A DNA stretch of 39,468 bases from Planctomycetota bacterium (GTDB lineage: Bacteria > Planctomycetota > Phycisphaerae > SM23-33), in the NCBI GenBank assembly GCA_012729725.1, contig JAAYCO010000205.1, forward strand, positions 1 to 39,468, given 5' to 3'. Below are positions 31,666 through 39,167 of this stretch, one piece after another. How positions within the stretch are numbered: the first letter of the stretch is position 1; each line of letters opens with the position of its first letter. A program made the translations under genes and the position numbers. The notes below the pieces were generated by a model. That model was given only the letters and a program-made list of their open reading frames with translations, was not told the DNA's origin and did not search any database.

Positions 31666-32517
31666 TTATCCATTTCCGCTCATCAAGGCCGCCGAGACTG
31701 AAACCCCGTTGAAAACCATGTGCAGCAGAATTGGCGTTAAAAGCCGGCCAGTGTTTTCGTACGCCCACCCCAAAGCTGCCCCGAACAGCATAAGCGGTAT
31801 CACGCTGTCGGGAACACTCAGGTGAATCAGGCCGAACACCACGCTGGTGACGATGATCGCCGGCCAGGGCGCCATGTGCTTTCTGAGCATCGACTGCAAC
31901 AGGCCCCGAAAAAAGATTTCCTCCGCCAGCGGAGCGGCGACGACTGCCGAAAACGCAATCGCCACTTTCCACGCAACGGGTTGGAGAACAATCTGGCGAA
32001 GCATCTCGTGGATTTCGAGATTGGGAACCAGCCATCTTATTGTCATTGACAGAAGTGTCACCACCGGGGCGGCCAGGAAGTAAAGAAGGACCGCCTTCAG
32101 CGTGTCCTTTGCGGGTTTGCGGGCGTCCAAGCCCATGCCTTGCCTGACGCCAAGGTCGAAGGTCTTGGCCCCAAGCCACACGGCCGAGGCGATGAGCAAG
32201 ACCTGCCCCACAATGCCCGCGGCGATACTCGCTTGCGCGTTGCCCAGGAACATCAGGCTCTGAGCAACAAGCACCGTCGATCCCTGCCACAGCGCGAATA
32301 CCACCAGCAGATGCATCGGCGTTAGGGTGCTGCCTCGCATCGGGGCGGCGTTGATCCTGTGATCGCGCCTTGTCAGGCGGTGCAGCAACCACAGCGACGG
32401 CAGCGCCAGGGCCACCGAGACAGCCAGCATGTGAAGCACATCCGCCGCCTGAACCGTCTCGCCGCTTCCGGAGGTTGGAGCGGTCTGGGCCAGCGTCAAC
32501 AATGCGTTTGACAGCAT
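31666..32517 (-). CDS. CPBP-family intramembrane glutamic endopeptidase
   Basis: CPBP (Abi/Rce1-like) proteins are membrane proteases with about eight helices. From the ATG at 32517 the product has 283 residues and carries all family motifs: EEIFFRG (199-205), FGLIH (H232) and HMVFN (266-270). I chose this start because the protein then begins just before the first membrane segments. ATGs at 32571 and 32568 are also possible and have a slightly better AGGA site; earlier starts overlap trpC. Substrate unknown. Confidence 0.88.
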   Translation of the reverse strand: MLSNALLTLAQTAPTSGSGETVQAADVLHMLAVSVALALPSLWLLHRLTRRDHRINAAPMRGSTLTPMHLLVVFALWQGSTVLVAQSLMFLGNAQASIAAGIVGQVLLIASAVWLGAKTFDLGVRQGMGLDARKPAKDTLKAVLLYFLAAPVVTLLSMTIRWLVPNLEIHEMLRQIVLQPVAWKVAIAFSAVVAAPLAEEIFFRGLLQSMLRKHMAPWPAIIVTSVVFGLIHLSVPDSVIPLMLFGAALGWAYENTGRLLTPILLHMVFNGVSVSAALMSGNG

Positions 32518-32535
32518 GCTTGGCGGCACTATAAG

Positions 32536-32564
32536 TTGGCCTCTCTTATCAGGCGAAGTACAAT
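32536..32564 (+). promoter_or_regulatory. Promoter of the trpC operon
   Basis: TTGGCC (32536-32541) and TACAAT (32559-32564, five of six) are 17 bp apart, with a start expected near 32571, about 50 nt before the trpC ATG. The site lies between the divergent trpC and CPBP starts. Confidence 0.55.
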
Positions 32565-32621
32565 GCATCATCCGGCGCGGATCCTGACGGGTGTGGATTT
32601 CGGCGCGCCGACCGGTGGAAA

Positions 32622-33452
32622 ATGCCACAGAATATATTAGACGCCATTCTCGAAACCAAGCGCAAAGAGGTCGAGCAGCTGCGCGCTGCGGCCGGCCTGG
32701 ACGATCTCAAGGCAGCAGCCGCCGATGCGCCTCCCGCGCGGAACTTCTTCTCGGCGGTGACGCGAAAGCCTTCGCGACTGGTGAACCTGATCGCGGAAGT
32801 GAAGAAGGCTTCTCCGTCGGCGGGGGTGATACGCGAGGATTTCGATCCCGTTGACATCGCCCTTCAATACGCATCCGCCGGCGCAAACGCGCTGAGCGTG
32901 CTGACCGATGAACAGTATTTCAAGGGCAGCCTGAACTACCTTCGCATGATTCGCCGGGAGGTTTCGCTGCCGCTGCTGCGGAAGGATTTCATAATCGATC
33001 CGCTTCAGGTTTATCAAAGCAGGGCTGCCGGGGCGGACGCAATTCTGCTTATCGCCGCTGCCCTTCCACCGGCGCGCCTGCTGGACCTGATGATCCTTTC
33101 GACCGAACTGCGAATGACCGTGCTGCTTGAGGTTCACGAGGCCGACGAACTGCTGTCGGTGCGATCATCGGTGGGCTTTCCGCACGCGTCCTATGGTCTG
33201 CTGGGAATCAACAATCGCGACCTCCACACGTTCAACGTGGACATCAACACGACCATCCGCCTTGCCGACCTTGCCGGGGAAGACACGCCCATCGTCAGCG
33301 AGTCGGGCATAAAAACCCGGCGAGACGTGGAGCGGCTCAAGGCGGTCGGGGTAAAGGCGGTGCTTGTGGGCGAAACCCTCATGCGATCGGGCGACATCTC
33401 GGCCGCCATCGACGAACTGCTTGGAAAACCGCAAGAACAGGAATCGCGATGA
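32622..33452 (+). CDS. trpC: Indole-3-glycerol phosphate synthase
   Basis: TrpC closes the indole ring in tryptophan synthesis, converting CdRP to indole-3-glycerol phosphate. The 276-residue TIM barrel is full length. It has the N-terminal ILDAILETKRKEV helix, LIAEVKKASPSAGVIREDFDP with the catalytic lysine, SVLTDEQYFKGS, LLRKDFIIDPLQV, LEVHEADEL, LLGINNRDLHTF and VSESGIKTRRDVERL. No other trp gene is in the window. It overlaps the next gene by 4 nt (ATGA). Confidence 0.98.
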   Translation: MPQNILDAILETKRKEVEQLRAAAGLDDLKAAAADAPPARNFFSAVTRKPSRLVNLIAEVKKASPSAGVIREDFDPVDIALQYASAGANALSVLTDEQYFKGSLNYLRMIRREVSLPLLRKDFIIDPLQVYQSRAAGADAILLIAAALPPARLLDLMILSTELRMTVLLEVHEADELLSVRSSVGFPHASYGLLGINNRDLHTFNVDINTTIRLADLAGEDTPIVSESGIKTRRDVERLKAVGVKAVLVGETLMRSGDISAAIDELLGKPQEQESR

Positions 33453-34567
33453 GCCATCCTTCCTCCACAAGCCCGCATGCCAAGTCGCCCATGCCAGTCG
33501 TGCTTGTCTGCGTGATCGCGCTGCTTGTGGGTCTGACTTTCTATGTGGCTTTTCGGCCCTCGCCGGTGGTGGATGCTCCGCCCCAGCCCGTGCTCAGCGA
33601 AGAGCAACGAGTGTTGCAGGCGGTGGATGGCGTGATGTCGGCAGCGTCGGCCCGAAGCCTTGACGCATCCGCAACCAAAATGGCCGCCGCGAGGATGATC
33701 GACCTGATGCGAAGCTACATCAAGGCCAACCCGCGCGACTACAAGGTGCGCCTCAAGCTTATCGACGTGCTGATGCTCAGCGGCGCGAATGCCGACGCCA
33801 TAAAAATTGCCGAGGACATCCTGGCGATTTACCCCGCTTCAAGCGAGGCGCTTTGGCGCAAGGGCGAGTTGCTCCGCATGGATGGCAAGGGCGGCGAGGA
33901 GTTTTTCGAGAAAGCGGCCACCAGCCCGGACGCATCGCCGGACATATGGTCGCGTTACGGCTGCCATCTGATGTCGCTGGGCGAAAAGGCCCAGGCGGCC
34001 CCCTGGCTTGAGAAGGGCTTCGCCGCCGGAAGCCAAAACGGGTGGGGCCTGATGGGTCTTGGCGAGCTGGCCATCGCGGATAGGAAATTCGAGCAGGCGC
34101 ACGACTTCTTCGCGCAGGCGGTAAAGGATCCGCAAGTGGGGCTGAGGGCCTGGTTGCTGCTGGCCGAGACGCGGAAGTATCTTGGCAGGCTCGATGAGGC
34201 TGCCGACGCCATAACCGAGTGTTTCGAATCTCACCGACGCCCCGACGCGTCGCGCATCGAGTACGGCGAGATGCAGTTGATGCTGGGCCAGATTCGCCGG
34301 TTGCAGCGGCGCTACGACGAGGCTTCTGGCGCGTTCATCGCCGCGGGCCGGTTCGAGCCCCTTCGACTGGAGGCGTATGTGGGCGCCGCCCAGTGCCTCT
34401 ACACAACCGGCGGCTACGCACAGGCCATGAAATACATCGACCTTGCATACAACCTTTCGCCATCGGACCAGACCATCGCCAACCTCCGCCGCAAGATCGA
34501 GGACAGCCGGTTCCCGCGCAAGCCCCTGGAGGGCGTTGTTCAACCATTTGTGCCGGTGGGCGAATGA
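33449..34567 (+). CDS. Membrane-anchored TPR protein
   Basis: The 372-residue protein has a single N-terminal membrane anchor (about 16-35, VVLVCVIALLVGLTFYVAF), a linker, then about 300 residues of TPR helices facing the periplasm. Typical repeats are AIKIAEDILAIYPASSEALWRKGELL, KAQAAPWLEKGFAAGSQNGWGLMGLGELA, RAWLLLAETRKYLGRLDEAADAI and AQAMKYIDLAYNLSPSD. It is probably a scaffold for other envelope proteins. Both flanking genes overlap it by ATGA, although trpC and the sugar nucleotidyltransferase have no obvious functional link to it. Confidence 0.85.
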   Translation: MSHPSSTSPHAKSPMPVVLVCVIALLVGLTFYVAFRPSPVVDAPPQPVLSEEQRVLQAVDGVMSAASARSLDASATKMAAARMIDLMRSYIKANPRDYKVRLKLIDVLMLSGANADAIKIAEDILAIYPASSEALWRKGELLRMDGKGGEEFFEKAATSPDASPDIWSRYGCHLMSLGEKAQAAPWLEKGFAAGSQNGWGLMGLGELAIADRKFEQAHDFFAQAVKDPQVGLRAWLLLAETRKYLGRLDEAADAITECFESHRRPDASRIEYGEMQLMLGQIRRLQRRYDEASGAFIAAGRFEPLRLEAYVGAAQCLYTTGGYAQAMKYIDLAYNLSPSDQTIANLRRKIEDSRFPRKPLEGVVQPFVPVGE

Positions 34568-35403
34568 TAACAAATGCGGTCATTCCGGTTGCGGGCGTGG
34601 GTTCGCGCATGGCCCCGATAACCGCTGCCGTGCCCAAGGCGCTGCTGCCCTTGCCCCGCGAGGATGGATCATGGTTGGCGGTGCTGCATCACATCCTTAT
34701 AGAGGCTTCATCGGCGGGTGTTTCTTCGGCAGGGGTGGTTGTTTCGCCGGGGCACAGGCCGATGATCGAGGAGTACCTGCAAGCCGCCAGTGCTTCGGGG
34801 CCTCGCCTGCCCGCAATTGAGTTGATCATCCAGGACAAGCCCGCGGGATTCGGCGATGCCGTGCTTCTGTCGCGCGACTACGTTAAAGGTCGGCCGTTTC
34901 TGCTGATGCTTGGCGATCACGTCTACTGCACCCAAGCGGGGCAAAAGTCACCCGCGGCCCAGGTTGCGCAGGCATTCGAGCGGACCTCTCCGGAGGCCAT
35001 GATCGGCGTTCAACCGGTCGGGGCCAATCAGCTTGATCTTGTCGGCGTGTGCGCCGGCGAGCCTGTTCGCGACGACGTGTTCGCCTGCACCGCGTTTGTC
35101 GAAAAGCCCGGCCTGGCTGCCGCCCAAAGGCTTACAACGCCTGGACTGGCAGTCGGGCGGTGGCTGGCGCATTGCGGGATTTATGCGTTCGCCCCGAGTA
35201 TCTTCGACGTTCTGGGCGAACTGAAATCGGCAGCATCTGCCAAAGAGCTTGCCCTGTCGGATGCTCAATCGCTGCTTCTTTCGCGCAGGCCCGAATCGTA
35301 CCGGCTTTGCCGCATTCACGGCGCTGCATACGACACAGGCTCGCCGCAATCATACGCAGCCGCCATGCGGGCGATGCTGGACAGGATTGCGCCCCAATCA
35401 TGA
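34564..35403 (+). CDS. GalU-like UTP--sugar-1-phosphate nucleotidyltransferase
   Basis: The 279-residue protein starts at an ATG overlapping the TPR stop codon; a longer in-frame extension is antisense-like and has no similarity. It has the nucleotidyltransferase signature IPVAGVGSRMAPITAAVPKALLPL (G-x-G-S-R and PK), the nucleotide-binding segment IIQDKPAGFGDAVLL, LMLGDHV, FVEKP and CGIYAFAP. The order matches GalU (UTP--glucose-1-phosphate uridylyltransferase). The pattern is looser than in typical GalU, so another sugar-phosphate substrate is possible. Confidence 0.8.
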   Translation: MITNAVIPVAGVGSRMAPITAAVPKALLPLPREDGSWLAVLHHILIEASSAGVSSAGVVVSPGHRPMIEEYLQAASASGPRLPAIELIIQDKPAGFGDAVLLSRDYVKGRPFLLMLGDHVYCTQAGQKSPAAQVAQAFERTSPEAMIGVQPVGANQLDLVGVCAGEPVRDDVFACTAFVEKPGLAAAQRLTTPGLAVGRWLAHCGIYAFAPSIFDVLGELKSAASAKELALSDAQSLLLSRRPESYRLCRIHGAAYDTGSPQSYAAAMRAMLDRIAPQS

Positions 35404-35428
35404 CCGCGGCGGCGGGGCGTCTGTTGCT

Positions 35429-35944
35429 TTAGATTCCCATATCCTGCCGCGTGAGCAGCGACTCGAACTTGTAGCCGGCCGCCTCGATATTCTCTCGAGC
35501 GCCTTCCATCCGGTCGATTACGGCGACGATGCGAACGACCTTCGCGCCGGCGGCAGTCAGGTCTTTCGCAGCTTCGAGAACCTGCCCGCCGGTTGTGGCG
35601 ATGTCTTCGACAAGCAGCACGCGGGCGGCGGGGGGCAATTTGCCTTCGAGCAGCTTGCCCGTGCCGTAGTCCTTCTTGGAATTGCGAACGATGATAAACG
35701 GCTTGCCGCAGGCCAGCGAAGCGGCCGCAGCCAATGCAATGCCGCCAAGTTCCGCCCCGGCGATGATGTCGGCGTCGCCGGCGTGCTGGGCGAACAACCT
35801 GCCCAACTCGCCCAGGATCTCCGGCTGGGTTTCGAACAGGTATTTGTCCAGGTAGTACTTGCTTCTCTTGCCGCTTCTGAGCAGAAAATCGCCTTCCAGA
35901 TAGGCAGCAGCCTTAACCTTCGCCGCAAGATCAGATTTATTCAT
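35429..35944 (-). CDS. pyrE: Orotate phosphoribosyltransferase
   Basis: PyrE joins orotate and PRPP to give OMP in pyrimidine synthesis. The 171-residue product starts at the ATG 5 nt after GGAG and has FLLRSGKRSKYYLDKY, the loop region FIIVRNSKKDYGTGKLLEG, and the PRPP motif VLLVEDIATTGGQ (109-121). It is slightly short for the family but shows all key segments. It is divergent from lepB and convergent with the GalU-like gene. Confidence 0.95.
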   Translation of the reverse strand: MNKSDLAAKVKAAAYLEGDFLLRSGKRSKYYLDKYLFETQPEILGELGRLFAQHAGDADIIAGAELGGIALAAAASLACGKPFIIVRNSKKDYGTGKLLEGKLPPAARVLLVEDIATTGGQVLEAAKDLTAAGAKVVRIVAVIDRMEGARENIEAAGYKFESLLTRQDMGI

Positions 35945-36082
35945 GATTTCTCCATGCCCCCGGCATGGGTGGAATATGGCATGACCTGCTCGAAAGATCA
36001 AGGCCAGAAGGCCCGTCCCCGCCCGATGGGCGCATCTTTCTTCTTGGCTTAAGCCTCGCGGGCCGATAATGTGTCAGGACTA

Positions 36083-37771
36083 ATGTCCAAGACTGACGAC
36101 ACAAAACGCAACGACCTGGCCGCGTATCGCGACACCGCGCAGAGCATCTGGGTGTCGATCATACTGGCGTTTGTGCTGCGCGCGTTCGTCGTCGAGGCGT
36201 TCGTCATACCAACCGGTTCGATGGCGCCGACGCTTCTGGGCGAGCACTGGTCGCTGACGTGTCCGACGTGCGGCTACCAATTTGCGTTCGGAGGAGCGCG
36301 GGAAGTCGTCCTTGCAGGCAGCGACCCAAGACTGCAACAGACGCCGCCGGTGAATTCCAGATGCCCCAACTGCCGCTACCCGTATCCCGCCGACGCGCAG
36401 AGAAAGTATCTCGACAACGGCGACAGGGTGCTGGTGCTGAAATACCTCTACGAATTCGCCGAGCCCCAGCCCTGGGACGTGGTGGTGTTCAAGAACCCGC
36501 AGGACAACCGCCAGAACTACATCAAGAGGCTCATCGGCCTGCCCGGCGAGATTATTGAGATCGTGCATGGCGACGTCTTCGTCGCCAAGGCCCCGCCGCT
36601 GGACCAGGCCTCCACGCCCATAAGCGAGATGAACCTCGACTGGCGAATCCGCCGAAAGCCGCACCGCGTTCAGCAGGAGATGTGGCAGGTGGTGTTCGAC
36701 AACGACTATCAGCCTTCCGCCACATGGGCGGCCGCCGCCCAGTCGCCCACCTGGAAGCCCTTGGGCGAATGGACGACCACCAACTTCGAGAGGGAATTTC
36801 ATTACCGTGGCCCCGATAGCGGCACGCTGGAATTCAACGCGCCCGCGGAGGCGTTCCGCCCGGAGTATGGCTACAACAGCGATCAGCTTGTTCTTGATGA
36901 CGTAGTTGGCGATCTTCGCCTTGCCTGCGTGTTTGAGCCGCGGGAAAAGTCTAGCCAGGTTACGCTGCAAATGGCGACGATGGGATTTGACTTCCGCGCC
37001 ATGGTGGACGCATCGGGCAAGGTGTCGTTGTCATGCGTTTCACAAGAGCTGCCCGACGGTCAATGGCAGGTTGACGGAACGATCGCGCCGCTGGGCGGCC
37101 AGCACAGCATCGAGCTTACTTACGTGGACTTCCTGGCAACGCTGTGGATCGACGGCGAGGCAGTGCTCACCAGCGAGGGGGCCAACAGCCCGCCCAATCC
37201 GTATGAGTGGATCAAGCGCCGGCTGAAAGAGTCGAGCATCCCCACGCCGAAGCTTTCGATTCTTGCCGCCAACGGGCAGTGCGTAGTGAAGCACGTGCAG
37301 GTCTGCCGCGACGTCTTCTACACGACGCACAAGCTGAGCTTCCAATCCCCCAGCGCGCTGGACCGCTATGCACGAGCGATCGACGCCGCCCACAGCAACG
37401 ACCCGGCTCGCACCAGGCGGCTGGACGAGAACAACCCGTTCTTCCGCCCGGTTCAAGGCAGCGGGTGGGGCAACATGGGCAAGCCGATCTGGCTGAGAAA
37501 ATATGACCGCTCGCGGGCGGAGCTTGACGAGTTCTTCGTCCTTGGCGACAACAGCCCCCAAAGCCTCGACAGCAGGGGGTGGGTGCAGGCCTCCCCGACG
37601 CTGCGGCTCTACGACGCCAACGGCGACTTTCTCTACCAGCTTGGAACCGTTCCACGCTACAACATGATCGGCAGGGCGTTCTTCGTTTATTGGCCCGCAG
37701 GCTTCAGAATCCCCGGCGTGCCGAGGTTGCCGCTTGTGCCAAATGTCGGTAAGATGCGCCTGATACGTTAG
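36083..37771 (+). CDS. lepB: Signal peptidase I with zinc-ribbon and large beta-sandwich insert
   Basis: LepB cuts signal peptides on the outer face of the inner membrane. From the ATG at 36083 the protein has 562 residues, far above the usual 200-330. A membrane anchor (about 22-41) is followed by the catalytic serine in IPTGSMAPT (S46), the lysine in YIKRLIGLPGE (K148), and the closing box LGDNSPQSLDSRGW (487-500). Between the serine and lysine boxes lie two CxxC knuckles (C60/C63 and C94/C97) that could bind zinc. Between the lysine and closing boxes lies an extra region of about 270 residues (170-440), beta-rich with FRAMVDASGKVSLSC and IELTYVDFLATLWIDGEAV. It resembles a concanavalin-like sandwich. 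A GTG four codons upstream is an alternative start. Confidence 0.92.
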   Translation: MSKTDDTKRNDLAAYRDTAQSIWVSIILAFVLRAFVVEAFVIPTGSMAPTLLGEHWSLTCPTCGYQFAFGGAREVVLAGSDPRLQQTPPVNSRCPNCRYPYPADAQRKYLDNGDRVLVLKYLYEFAEPQPWDVVVFKNPQDNRQNYIKRLIGLPGEIIEIVHGDVFVAKAPPLDQASTPISEMNLDWRIRRKPHRVQQEMWQVVFDNDYQPSATWAAAAQSPTWKPLGEWTTTNFEREFHYRGPDSGTLEFNAPAEAFRPEYGYNSDQLVLDDVVGDLRLACVFEPREKSSQVTLQMATMGFDFRAMVDASGKVSLSCVSQELPDGQWQVDGTIAPLGGQHSIELTYVDFLATLWIDGEAVLTSEGANSPPNPYEWIKRRLKESSIPTPKLSILAANGQCVVKHVQVCRDVFYTTHKLSFQSPSALDRYARAIDAAHSNDPARTRRLDENNPFFRPVQGSGWGNMGKPIWLRKYDRSRAELDEFFVLGDNSPQSLDSRGWVQASPTLRLYDANGDFLYQLGTVPRYNMIGRAFFVYWPAGFRIPGVPRLPLVPNVGKMRLIR

Positions 37772-37775
37772 AGAG

Positions 37776-37784
37776 TTATCCACA
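37776..37784 (+). promoter_or_regulatory. DnaA box TTATCCACA
   Basis: A perfect match to the consensus DnaA-binding 9-mer, five bases after the lepB stop codon. A second perfect copy in the same orientation is 272 bp downstream. Confidence 0.55.
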
Positions 37785-37902
37785 CGGACGTGCCGTGGCC
37801 CCGGATGCCGGTTTTGCCTGCATGAACACGGGGCAAAAGATGAAGAAATCCGCGGCCATCGCGGTCAATGCCTGGACCAAGTGGATGAGTTAAGATGCAA
37901 GT

Positions 37903-37930
37903 ACTTGTCGCTAAAGCACTTGCGGCTAAA
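37903..37930 (+). repeat. Tandem 13-mer repeat
   Basis: ACTTGTCGCTAAA (37903-37915) and ACTTGCGGCTAAA (37918-37930) match at 11 of 13 positions with a period of 15 bp. They lie between the two DnaA boxes; the first overlaps the palindrome CAAGTACTTG. Confidence 0.5.
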
Positions 37931-38047
37931 AACAGAGTCTGATGCCGGCTCAAAAAGCGGTAAGTTGCTGGTTTTGGCCGGGTTTAGAGCCTGGCCCGTG
38001 CGACTCGGGCCGGCCCGGCCCAAGGCCGGCGGATGGTTTTCAACAGT

Positions 38048-38056
38048 TTATCCACA
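38048..38056 (+). promoter_or_regulatory. DnaA box TTATCCACA (second copy)
   Basis: A perfect consensus 9-mer, same orientation as the first, 16 bp before the lptB ATG. Bound protein here would cover the lptB translation or promoter region. Confidence 0.55.
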
Positions 38057-38072
38057 CATGAGAGAATAATAG

Positions 38073-38810
38073 ATGATCCTGCTTGAAGCACGAAATCTGG
38101 TCAAACGCTACGGCGGCAGGGCGGTTGTTGACAATGTCAGCATCACCGTCAAGCAGGGCGAGATTGTTGGCCTTCTGGGCAGGAACGGCGCGGGCAAGAC
38201 GACCTCCTTCAGGATGACAATCGGCATGGTCACGCCCGACAGCGGAACCGTTGTCTTTGACGGCGTGGAGGTTACGAGAATGCCCATGTTCAAGCGCGCC
38301 AGGCGCGGAATGGGATATCTCTCGCAGGAGCCCAGCATCTTTCACCGCCTGAGCGTCGCGCAGAACCTGCTGGCCGTGCTGGAAACAATGCGCATCTGCC
38401 GAAAAAGCCGGCTTGAGAAGTGCGAGCAGCTTTTGGGCCAGTTCGGGCTGTCTCACGTGCGAAACCAGCTTGCACGGACATTGTCCGGCGGCGAGCGGCG
38501 CAAACTTGAAATCGCCAGGGCGCTGGTCACCAACCCCACGATGATCCTGCTTGATGAGCCTTTCAGCGGAGTTGACCCCATTGCGGTGGAAGATCTTCAA
38601 CGAGAAATCCGGGGCCTCAAGGACAGGGGCATCAGCATCCTGCTGACCGACCACAACGTGCGCGAGACACTGACCGTCACCGACAGGTCGTACATTATCG
38701 ACAGCGGGAAGGTGCTTCGCGAAGGCCAGCCGAGAGATCTTGTCTCCGACGAGCTGGTCAGGAAGACCTATCTGGGCAGAACCTTTAGGACCGATGAGTT
38801 TGATGTATAA
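38073..38810 (+). CDS. lptB: LPS export ABC transporter ATP-binding protein
   Basis: LptB is the ATPase of the LptB2FG complex that extracts lipopolysaccharide from the inner membrane. The 245-residue protein has Walker A GRNGAGKTT (36-44), Q85 in YLSQEPSIF, signature LSGGE (137-141) in TLSGGERRKLEIARAL, Walker B MILLDE (157-162), and GVDPIAVEDL. The SQEPSIF and GVDP segments are LptB-like rather than LivF/G-like. lptA, lptC and the permease genes are not adjacent here. A weak GAGAG site lies 8 nt before the ATG. Confidence 0.88.
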   Translation: MILLEARNLVKRYGGRAVVDNVSITVKQGEIVGLLGRNGAGKTTSFRMTIGMVTPDSGTVVFDGVEVTRMPMFKRARRGMGYLSQEPSIFHRLSVAQNLLAVLETMRICRKSRLEKCEQLLGQFGLSHVRNQLARTLSGGERRKLEIARALVTNPTMILLDEPFSGVDPIAVEDLQREIRGLKDRGISILLTDHNVRETLTVTDRSYIIDSGKVLREGQPRDLVSDELVRKTYLGRTFRTDEFDV

Positions 38811-38882
38811 GTCCAAGGGCCCCAGGATGGCCGGCGATTCGCCCGGCGGCATCCGCCCCAGGCCCGATTACGGGAGTTAACG

Positions 38883-39167
38883 GTGGTTCAGAAGCGAAAC
38901 AAGTCCAAGCTTATCGGCGTAGGGCTTGACGGCGATTCCGAAGAGCTGCGAATAACCAGGTCTGAAGATTTCCTTCTTGTCGGCGGCTCGAAGGATACGC
39001 ACGAGCAGATGCAGGAAAAGTGCATCAAGTTCACGGAAAAGGTGCGCCAGACCGGCAAGACCATGGAGGGCCTGGACCGCCGCGAGTTTCTGGATATTGC
39101 GGAACAGTGCGACATGCGCGTCGTCGAGATAAAGCCCAAGGGCGGTCGCGCCGGCGGCGAGAAATGA
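38883..39167 (+). CDS. Small protein of unknown function, 94 aa
   Basis: The GTG start at 38883 has a GGGAG site at 6 nt. The cytoplasmic product is highly charged: an N-terminal beta-like part (KLIGVGLDGDSEELRITRSEDFLLVGGSKDTH), then helices (EQMQEKCIKFTEKVRQ, LDRREFLDIAEQC) and a closing strand (MRVVEIKPKG). I do not recognise a family. It follows lptB by 72 bp and overlaps the next gene by ATGA, so it is coupled to the ATP-pyrophosphatase. Confidence 0.75.
   Translation: MVQKRNKSKLIGVGLDGDSEELRITRSEDFLLVGGSKDTHEQMQEKCIKFTEKVRQTGKTMEGLDRREFLDIAEQCDMRVVEIKPKGGRAGGEK

Larger units (their letters stand above)
37772..38072. other. Intergenic region with DnaA boxes and repeats between lepB and lptB
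   Basis: This 301-bp gap contains no convincing gene. It holds a perfect DnaA box near each end and a pair of related 13-mers (37903-37915 and 37918-37930). A 10-bp palindrome CAAGTACTTG lies at 37898-37907. GC-rich dyads cover 37993-38030: GGCCCG/CGGGCC at 37993 and 38006, and GCCGGCC/GGCCGGC at 38009 and 38024. I see no clear promoter for lptB; the 3'-most box is 16 bp upstream of its ATG. Confidence 0.5.
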
